A stretch of 64,000 nucleotides of DNA from Streptomyces sp. 846.5 (lineage in GTDB: Bacteria; Actinomycetota; Actinomycetes; Streptomycetales; Streptomycetaceae). The stretch lies in assembly GCF_004365705.1 (NCBI RefSeq), contig NZ_SOBN01000001.1, positions 1,240,001-1,304,000 on the forward strand, read 5' to 3'. Positions 16,701 to 24,674 of the stretch are shown piece by piece. The stretch's first letter is position 1. Each line of letters starts with the position of its first letter. Position numbers and translations under genes: made by a program. The notes beneath the pieces were generated by a model. That model saw nothing but the letters and a program-made list of their open reading frames with translations. It had not been told where the DNA came from and ran no database searches.

Positions 16701-17245
16701 GGCCGACGCGGCGCGGCGACCACCGGCTGGGCCTGCTGCGGCTGCTCGGTGACGGGTGCGGGTGCGGCAGGGGCCTCCGGCGCGGCCGTGACGACCGGGA
16801 CCGTCGGCGGAGTCAGCGGCGGCCAGGACGGGGCCGGGACCGTGCCCTCGGCCGTCGGCACCGCGACCGGCTCCGGAGCGGGAACCGCGGCCACCGGCAC
16901 CTGGACCTGCTCGGGCACGACAACCTGCGGCTGGAAGGCGGGCTGCGGCTCCCGCACGGCTGCGGGCTCGCTCCAGGCGCTCTGCGGGCCCGGCATCAGC
17001 AGTTCGTCCTCGTCGTCCTCGTCGTCGGGCAGGTCGAGAAAGGTGTAGGGCGGTGGCGCGCCCTCGGAGCCGAGCGACTGCGGCAACGCCTGGTTGCGTC
17101 CCAGGGAGGCGTCGCTGCCGAAGGGGTCGCGGGCGGACTGCTCGCCGATCGGGGCGGACGCCCCGATCGGGGCCTGCTCCGCGCCGTTCGTCGCGAGCGG
17201 TTGCTCGGTCGTCCCCCCGGTCGGGACGTGGCCGGTATCGCTCAT
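13775..17245 (-). CDS. BluB-CobT fusion with long disordered N-terminus
   Basis: An 1156-residue protein with three parts. Residues 1 to about 575 are low-complexity, rich in Pro, Glu, Ala and Val, with PVEP/PAEP-type repeats, and no fold is evident. Residues about 580-795 are a nitroreductase-fold domain matching BluB ([55 protein letters not shown]), which makes 5,6-dimethylbenzimidazole from FMNH2. Residues about 800-1150 match CobT ([52 protein letters not shown]), which joins that base to nicotinate mononucleotide. The fusion links two successive steps of the lower-ligand pathway. ATG 17245 has GGAAGGAG at good spacing. Confidence 0.92.
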   Translation of the reverse strand: [1156 protein letters not shown]

Positions 17246-17605
17246 GTCACTGGCTCCTTCCAGGGCCGCGTGGCGTCCTTGGCGGCGCGATCACGGACCG
17301 CAGCACCCATGTTTCCGGTCCTCGCCCCGCTGCGACGGACCGGCTGACACCGGTCTGCTCCCCAACAACAACGACTGAACCGGGGCAACCGGCACGATCG
17401 CCCCGGACGTACCGGCATTCTCCCCGTCCGTCCGCCCCGGGGGCGAACGAGCGCGCACAGTCGCCTTGTGGCCTGCGCCACGTTCGAAACGTCCGGCACG
17501 TACGGTCCGTGAGAACCAGGCGTCAGCCTACCGGCCGCCGGTGACAGCCCGGCCAGCAGTATCGAACAGTGGGCATCCGACGCCTGCTCAGAAGGGGTTC
17601 ACCGG
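17246..17605. other. non-coding gap between bluB-cobT and cobL
   Basis: A 360-bp GC-rich gap on the leader side of the bluB-cobT gene. Its length suggests a promoter and leader for that gene. I looked for a cobalamin riboswitch (B12 box) on both strands and did not find one. Confidence 0.4.
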
Positions 17606-18805
17606 TCAGCGACTGCCCCAGAGCACGAAGCGCGGCTCGACCGCGCCCAAGCCGCTGCCCTCCGCCAGCGGGGCGACGTGCAGCAGCGCGCCGTCCACCG
17701 CGTAGTGGACGTCGGCGAAGGCCCGGCGGACCTCCTCGACCTGCTGCAGGGTCCTGGGCAGGGCGACGACGCGCTCGGGACGGCGGCCGAGACAGGCGCG
17801 CAGCACCTCCGCCCCGCCGCGCACCAGCACGACGTCGGGCTCGGGCAGGTCGGCGAGCACCGCGGGCGCGGTGCCGTGCACGGTCTGCAGTTCCACACCG
17901 TAGCGGCGGGCACTGACATCCAGTCGGGCGCAGGCGTCGCCGTCCTGGTCGACGGCGATCACGGCCGCTCCGCTGCGGCCGGCGTCCAGCGCGACGACGC
18001 CGGTGCCGGCGCCCACGTCCCAGAGCAGGTCGCCGGGGCGCGGGCCGAGCCGGGCCAGCACCAGGGCGCGGACCGCGGCCGGGAGCGCGCCCGGCGCCCC
18101 GGTGTCCTCGGGCGGGGTCTCCAGCGCCCAGCCCCGGACCGGGCCGGGGAAGTCCAGCGGACGCCCGGCCAGCCAGCCGGAGGACGGCACCGGTCCCTGA
18201 GCGCTCGCGCCGACCACCAGCACGACGTTGGGGTCCTGCCACAGGTGGTCGGGGACCCGGTCCGAGGTGAGCACGGTCACGTTCTCGTCCGGGGTGCCCA
18301 GCGCCTCGCAGACCACGAAGGTCCGGTGCACGTCGCGCAGCAGCAGCGCCAGCTCGGAGGGCCCGGCGCCGGGCGAGGTCAGCACCGCCACCTTGGGGTG
18401 CGCCCGGCAGACGTTGGCGGCCCGGCGCAGGCCCCGGCCATGGGTGCTGACGACCTGTGCGTCGTCCCAGGGCATCCCGGCGCGGGCGAAGGCCGCGGCG
18501 ACCGAAGAGACCGCCGGGAGGACCTCCAGCTCCAGGCCGTGCTCGGGACGGCGCAGGGTCCGCACCACCCCGAAGAACCCCGGGTCGCCCTCGGCGACCA
18601 CCACGGCCGCGCCGCGGTGGTGGGCCACCCGGCGGGCGACCAGTTCCACACTGCCCAGGGCCATCCGGTCCGCCCCGGCCGGGATTCTGAGGTTCTGCAG
18701 CTGGTAGGTGCCGCCGGCGACGAGCGTCGCGGCGTCCAGCGCGGCCTGCGCGGCCTGGGAGAGCGGTGAGCCGTCCCAGCCGATCACTGTGACCCGGTCA
18801 GCCAT
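17606..18805 (-). CDS. cobL: precorrin-6Y C5,15-methyltransferase (decarboxylating), CbiE-CbiT
   Basis: A 399-residue two-domain methylase. The CbiE half (about 1-200) starts VTVIGWDGSPLS and has the SAM-binding region VVVAEGDPGFFGVVRTL. The CbiT half (about 205-395) has the Rossmann methylase motif LLWDVGAGTGVVALDAG and AVDQDGDACARLDVSARRYG. It methylates C5 and C15 of precorrin-6Y and decarboxylates the acetate side chain at ring C during corrin ring synthesis. It is 360 bp upstream of the bluB-cobT gene on the same strand, so three cobalamin steps are clustered here; the rest of the pathway must be elsewhere. Confidence 0.92.
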   Translation of the reverse strand: MADRVTVIGWDGSPLSQAAQAALDAATLVAGGTYQLQNLRIPAGADRMALGSVELVARRVAHHRGAAVVVAEGDPGFFGVVRTLRRPEHGLELEVLPAVSSVAAAFARAGMPWDDAQVVSTHGRGLRRAANVCRAHPKVAVLTSPGAGPSELALLLRDVHRTFVVCEALGTPDENVTVLTSDRVPDHLWQDPNVVLVVGASAQGPVPSSGWLAGRPLDFPGPVRGWALETPPEDTGAPGALPAAVRALVLARLGPRPGDLLWDVGAGTGVVALDAGRSGAAVIAVDQDGDACARLDVSARRYGVELQTVHGTAPAVLADLPEPDVVLVRGGAEVLRACLGRRPERVVALPRTLQQVEEVRRAFADVHYAVDGALLHVAPLAEGSGLGAVEPRFVLWGSR

Positions 18806-18884
18806 TGCGGCCGGTCCCCCTCGGATGCTTACGGTGCGGTGGTGTGCCGCGTGCAGCGTAGTCGTTCTGATCAGCGGTGCGGAG

Positions 18885-19490
18885 TCACCAGTTCGGGTCG
18901 TCCTCCTCGGTAGCCCCGTCCAGGTCCTCCGGCAGCAGGCTCCAGACGATCAGATCGCTGCGGGTCCGCCCGGCGCCTTCCCCGTCGCGGACGATCCAGG
19001 CGTTGCGGAGCACGCCCTCGCTGATGCAGCCGATCTTCTGGGCGACCTGCTGCGCGGCGGTGTTGCCGGCCGCGGTGCGCAGTTCGAGGCGCTCGAACTT
19101 CTGGTCCTCGAACAGCCAGTGGGCGACACCGAGCAGCGCCTCCCCGGCGTAGCCCTCGCCCCGGGCCCAGGGGCCGGTGACCACGGTCGCCTCGGACGCC
19201 CGCAGCCGCCAGTCGGTGCGGCGCAGCCGGACCGAGCCGACCAGGCGCTGGGTGAGGAACTCATGGACGCCCAGCACGATGCCGCGTCCCTGGGTGCGTT
19301 CGGCAGGGGCCCCGAGCGCGATCCAGTTCCTGGCGTCCTGCTCGGTGTAGGAGAGCGGAACGGTCGTCCAGGTGCGCACCAGCTCGTCGCTCATCAGGTC
19401 GGTCAGGGCCGCAACGTCCTCCGGTTCGAAGGCTCGCAGCACCAGTCGATCGGTACTGATCGAGATTTCGGGAAAGGTGGACGTCATCAC
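18885..19490 (-). CDS. GNAT acetyltransferase, RimJ/RimL type
   Basis: A 201-residue acetyltransferase. It opens with ISTDRLVLRAFEPEDVAAL, typical of RimJ/RimL-like enzymes. It has an acetyl-CoA-binding region TGPWARGEGYAGEALLGVAHWLF and the late block LRTAAGNTAAQQVAQKIGCISEGVLRN. Such enzymes acetylate protein N-termini or small amines; the substrate here is not known. ATG 19490 and the next ATG at 19487 are both possible starts. Confidence 0.85.
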   Translation of the reverse strand: MMTSTFPEISISTDRLVLRAFEPEDVAALTDLMSDELVRTWTTVPLSYTEQDARNWIALGAPAERTQGRGIVLGVHEFLTQRLVGSVRLRRTDWRLRASEATVVTGPWARGEGYAGEALLGVAHWLFEDQKFERLELRTAAGNTAAQQVAQKIGCISEGVLRNAWIVRDGEGAGRTRSDLIVWSLLPEDLDGATEEDDPNW

Positions 19491-19659
19491 CGGGCTCCTG
19501 CCTGTAGCCCCTCATCGACGGGGCTGATGGAACGATCATGCTCCAGGAAGGGGGCCGCCGTCACCCTTTCGGCGTGGCGGGCCGGTGGCACGGCGGCGCC
19601 GGACAGCCGAATCGCCCCCGCCCGGCGGAAAGGTCACACCGGGCGGAGGCGACGTGGGG

Positions 19660-20172
19660 TCAGGCCGTGGCTGCGAGTTCGGTGACGGGCTGGGCGGCCG
19701 GCTTCTCCAGGCCTATGAAGCTGAGGCTGCGGGTCACCTCCTCCACCTGCGTCTGACGGTAGCCCAGCCGCTGGTAGAGCCGGATGTTGCCGATGCTGCG
19801 GTGCCCGGTGAACAGCCGGTAGCTCTGCACCGGCCGGTCGCCCGAGGCGAGCAGCTGCTCCATGCCGCTGATCAGCCGGGTGCCCAGGCCGTGCCGCTGC
19901 ATCCGGGGGTGCACGCAGAGGCGGCCTATCCGGCCCACCCCGTCGCTGTCCACCCAGCCGCGGACGCTGCCGACCACCTCGTCGCCGAGACGGGCGACCA
20001 GCACATGACGTTCCTTCAGCTCGGTCCGCAGGCTGTCCAGCGTCTGGGTCAGGGGCTCGATGGCCCAGTCCCCGTAGAGTTCGGCCTCGCTCTGGTAGCA
20101 GAGGTACTGGAGCTTGAGGATCCGCTCTGCCTCTTCCTCGGTGGCGATCGAGGTGGTCACGCTCATGCCCAT
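19660..20172 (-). CDS. GNAT acetyltransferase
   Basis: A 170-residue single GNAT domain: helices 1-2 at about 10-45, then VARLGDEVVGSVRGW, the acetyl-CoA motif RLCVHPRMQRHGLGTRLI at about residue 83-101, and YRLFTGHRSIGNIRLYQRLGY at the end. The substrate is unknown. The second Met (ATG 20166, MSVTT) may be the true start. It is on the same strand as the preceding GNAT gene but separated by about 170 bp, so probably independent. Confidence 0.82.
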   Translation of the reverse strand: MGMSVTTSIATEEEAERILKLQYLCYQSEAELYGDWAIEPLTQTLDSLRTELKERHVLVARLGDEVVGSVRGWVDSDGVGRIGRLCVHPRMQRHGLGTRLISGMEQLLASGDRPVQSYRLFTGHRSIGNIRLYQRLGYRQTQVEEVTRSLSFIGLEKPAAQPVTELAATA

Positions 20173-20347
20173 GCGCGCATTCCTCCCTTTCTTGTGTACC
20201 CCGGCCGCGAGGATGAGGGGATGCGACCGGGTTGCCCTGACCGGAGGTGGGTCGGTCCCGACGGGTGACGTCGGGACCGGGCGTACGTTTAAAGCCCACT
20301 ACCCATACCTTCACCCCTCTCAATCATCGATTTCCCGGCAGAATCGT

Positions 20348-20857
20348 TCACTGGTCGGCCGTCTGCTGACCGAGCAGCAGCCGGCGCAGGCAGGCCAGAC
20401 AGCGCGAGCGGGTGGGTCCGATGCTGCCGCGCGGCATCGCGAGCTCCTCGGCCAGCTCCCGGTAGCTCATCGGCGGCAGTTCCAGCAGCGCCGCCAGCAG
20501 CGCCGGACAGCGCGCGGGCAGCCGGGCGATTGCCGCCCGCAGTTCGCGGGCCTCCTCGGCGCCCAGGGCCCGCTGCTCGGGCGAGGCCGCCTCGGCCGCC
20601 GTACGGGCCGCCGCCAGCCGCGCCACCGCCTCCAGCTCCCTGGCGCGGCCGCGCGCCTCCTCCCGCGCGCGGCGGAACTCCTGGACCGTCAGCGCCCGCA
20701 GCCGCGACCGCGGATCGGACCGGGGCCGCTCGGCCGCGGCGCGCAGCCACACCTGCTGCTCCAGCTCCTCGGCGTCGAGTCCGTGCGCGGCGGCGAGGCT
20801 GCGGAGCAGGGCCAGGAAGGACTCGCGCAGTGCGGGGTCGGCTGCGGTCGGCGGCAT
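20348..20857 (-). CDS. sigma-70 region 4-like DNA-binding protein
   Basis: A 169-residue protein from ATG 20857 (the frame is open further upstream but unlikely to be translated). The N-terminal half is helical and charged (EELEQQVWLRAAA, LTVQEFRRAREEAR). The C-terminal 60 residues are a sigma region 4 helix-turn-helix: ARLPARCPALLAALL, then [32 protein letters not shown], where the recognition helix SIGPTRSRCL is very like that of ECF sigma factors. A clear region 2 is not obvious, so it may be a divergent sigma factor or a regulator borrowing the domain. No anti-sigma gene is adjacent. Confidence 0.75.
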   Translation of the reverse strand: MPPTAADPALRESFLALLRSLAAAHGLDAEELEQQVWLRAAAERPRSDPRSRLRALTVQEFRRAREEARGRARELEAVARLAAARTAAEAASPEQRALGAEEARELRAAIARLPARCPALLAALLELPPMSYRELAEELAMPRGSIGPTRSRCLACLRRLLLGQQTADQ

Positions 20858-21099
20858 CGGCGCTCCCGGGTCGGCTTCCGGTGGATCGTCAGCACCGACG
20901 CCGGAACGTCGCCCTCCGGATCCGCGTCCTGGCGCGATCCACCCGCACGGGTGATCCGCCATCCGGCGGTACGGACGGTGCGGCCGGTAACCGACGGATC
21001 GACAGAATGTAACGGAGCCCACGCCCCAGGGCGTTTCTCCCGGTAACCCGGAACCGATAGCGTCGTCACCATTCCGCGACGCCCGCCCCCTGGAGGACT

Positions 21100-21831
21100 G
21101 TGGTGTTCTACTGGCTGCTCAAATGGATCCTGATCGGGCCACTGGTACGCGTGCTCTACCGGCCCCGCATCAGCGGCCTGGAGCACGTCCCCGCCCGTGG
21201 GGCCGCGATCATCGCGCCGAACCACCTGTCGTTCTGCGACTCGGTGTTCGTGCCGCTGCTCGCCCCGCAGCAGGTCCACTACGTGGCCAAGGCCGAGTAC
21301 TTCACCGGGACCGGCCTCAAGGGGCGGCTGATGGCCTGGTTCTTCACCGGCGCCGGGGCCGTGCCGGTGGACCGCAGCGGCGGACGCGCCTCGGTGGCGG
21401 CGATCGACACCGGTCTGCGGACCCTGCGCGAGGGCAAGCTGTTCGGGATCTACCCGGAGGGCACCCGCTCCCCCGACGGCCGGCTGCACCGCGGCCGGAC
21501 CGGGGTCGCCCGGCTGGCGCTGGCCAGCGGTGTCCCGGTGATCCCGGTGGGCCTGGTCGGCACCGACCGGGTCCAGCCCAACGGCCGGACCGGCTGGCGC
21601 CTGGGCCCGCGCCCCGAGGTGCGTTTCGGGCCGCCGCTGGACTTCTCCCGCTACGAGGGCCTGGGCGAGGACCGCTATGTGCTGCGCGCGGTGACGGACG
21701 AGATCGTCTCGGCGATCCTGGACCTGTCCGGCCAGGAGTACGTCGACATGTACGCCACCAAGGCCAAGGCGCTGGCGAACCGGGCGGCGGCCGCTGCGGC
21801 CGCCGCCGAGGAACTTCCCAAGGCGGCCTGA
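21100..21831 (+). CDS. 1-acyl-sn-glycerol-3-phosphate acyltransferase (PlsC family)
   Basis: A 243-residue membrane-associated acyltransferase. The N-terminal hydrophobic segment (FYWLLKWILIGPLVRVLY) is followed by the catalytic HX4D motif in APNHLSFCDSVFV (about residue 44-49). FTGAGAVPVDRSGG and the substrate-binding EGTRSPDG come next, with VPVIPVGLVG last. It transfers an acyl chain to lysophosphatidic acid or a similar acceptor in membrane lipid synthesis. Two adjacent GTG codons (21100 and 21103) are preceded by GGAGG; either may be used. The C-terminal end is an Ala-rich helix. Confidence 0.9.
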   Translation: MVFYWLLKWILIGPLVRVLYRPRISGLEHVPARGAAIIAPNHLSFCDSVFVPLLAPQQVHYVAKAEYFTGTGLKGRLMAWFFTGAGAVPVDRSGGRASVAAIDTGLRTLREGKLFGIYPEGTRSPDGRLHRGRTGVARLALASGVPVIPVGLVGTDRVQPNGRTGWRLGPRPEVRFGPPLDFSRYEGLGEDRYVLRAVTDEIVSAILDLSGQEYVDMYATKAKALANRAAAAAAAAEELPKAA

Positions 21832-21842
21832 CCGGCCGGGGA

Positions 21843-23333
<1,491 letters not shown>

Positions 23334-23363
23334 ACGCATCGGGGACCGGAAGGGTGGTCCGGT

Positions 23364-24413
23364 TCAGCCGATGTGCCAGACGGCGCGGCAGGCCGCAGCG
23401 GTGAAACCGGGCCCGAGGCCGATCAGCACACCGGAGGCGCCCGGTCCGGGCGGAGTCGCATAGAGCCGGTCGAGCACGTCGAGAACGGCCACCCCGCCGA
23501 GGTTGCCGCGCTCGTGCAGACTGTCCCAGGAGTGCTGCAGCAGCTTGCGGTCGCAGCCGACGCCGTCCTCCAGATCGTTGAGGATGCGCGGCCCTCCGGT
23601 GTGCGCCACCCAGAAGTCGGGGGTGTCCCGCCCCGCCGAGCGCCGGTACCAGTCGAGCAGCGGAGGAACCAGCTCGCCCATGGACTTCAACGCCTCCGAG
23701 GTGGAGTCGAAGTGCTGGCCGGTCTCGTCGACCCGAAGCCGGTAGCGCTCGGTGGTGTCGGGCAGGGCGTACTCCCAGGTGTCCTCGATCGCCAGGCCCT
23801 CACCCAGAGGGGCGTCGCTGACCAGGACGGCTCCGCCGGAGTCGCCGAACAGCACCTTGTAGATCATGGCTTCGATGGTGTCGTCGGAGTGCTGGTAGAC
23901 CGTGCTGAGCGCCTCGGCGACCACCAGCAGCACCCTGCTGCCCGGATGGGCCCGCACATGGTCGACCGCGCGGACCAGTGCCATGGCGCCGCCCGTGCAG
24001 CCGAGCTGGGACATCGGTATGCGTCGGACATCCGGGCGCAGCCCCAGGGTGTTCAGCAGGTGCACATCCAGGCCGGGGATGGCGATCCCGGTGCTGTGGC
24101 TGGTCACGACACAGTCCACCTGGCCGGGCTCGAGCCCCTGCCGGTCCAGCACCGCGCGGGCCGCCTCGGCGCCGAGCGTGCAGACGTCCGCGAAGGTGCG
24201 CCGGTTCCGCTCTTCCATGGACTCGCGCCTGCCGACCTCGTCCAGCGGCCGTGTGAAGCGACGGCTGCGGACACCCGTGCGACCGACGACGCGCAGGATC
24301 CGCCGCAGCTCCGCGTGGTCGGCATGGTGGGTCCGGATGTCGGCGAGGATCTCGTCGAGCTCCACCTCGTACGGGGGGAAGACGACTGCGGGTCTGCTCA
24401 CGTGAACAGGCAT
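23364..24413 (-). CDS. type III polyketide synthase (chalcone synthase family)
   Basis: A 349-residue ketosynthase with the family triad: Cys139 in PMSQLGCTGGAMAL, His271 in FWVAHTGGPRIL and Asn304 in HERGNLGGVAVLD. The end GASGVLIGLGPGFTAAACR carries the conserved GFGPG loop, here GLGPG. It should condense malonyl-type extender units onto an acyl-CoA starter. It is not close to RppA or germicidin synthase as I recall them (those have QLGCAAGGAA); it is closer to a less-studied actinobacterial group (SCO7671-like). No oxidase, methyltransferase or cytochrome P450 gene is adjacent. ATG 24413 has GAAGGG about 7 nt upstream. Confidence 0.9.
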   Translation of the reverse strand: MPVHVSRPAVVFPPYEVELDEILADIRTHHADHAELRRILRVVGRTGVRSRRFTRPLDEVGRRESMEERNRRTFADVCTLGAEAARAVLDRQGLEPGQVDCVVTSHSTGIAIPGLDVHLLNTLGLRPDVRRIPMSQLGCTGGAMALVRAVDHVRAHPGSRVLLVVAEALSTVYQHSDDTIEAMIYKVLFGDSGGAVLVSDAPLGEGLAIEDTWEYALPDTTERYRLRVDETGQHFDSTSEALKSMGELVPPLLDWYRRSAGRDTPDFWVAHTGGPRILNDLEDGVGCDRKLLQHSWDSLHERGNLGGVAVLDVLDRLYATPPGPGASGVLIGLGPGFTAAACRAVWHIG

Positions 24414-24642
24414 TTCGGCCCTTCGGTCGGGGCGTCGGTGAATCACGGCTGCGCCCTGGTCCCCGGCCACCAAGCGTACAAACCTTCTGTCACTGGAGTG
24501 GCGTTCGCAACAGCCGTGGACGCTGATTGTGCCCACAGACGCCGCCCTTCGGGGGCGTCCGTCGGTCACAAGACGGCGAATCTCGGCCTTTCTCGGCGAT
24601 TCCGGTGGATCGCACCGCCCGGGATGGGCTGCACGACGCGGG

Positions 24643-24668
24643 GTGGGGGCCGCCGCGGCGGCCCCCAC
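24643..24668. terminator. terminator after the GH74 gene
   Basis: A perfect 12-bp stem, GTGGGGGCCGCC / GGCGGCCCCCAC, with a 2-nt loop. It lies 6 bp past the stop codon of the minus-strand xyloglucanase gene. Confidence 0.75.
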
Positions 24669-24674
24669 CTGCGG

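Noticed and set aside
17246-17605. Possible cobalamin riboswitch before the bluB-cobT gene
   Set aside because: No sequence close to the B12 box and no supporting core helices were found on either strand.
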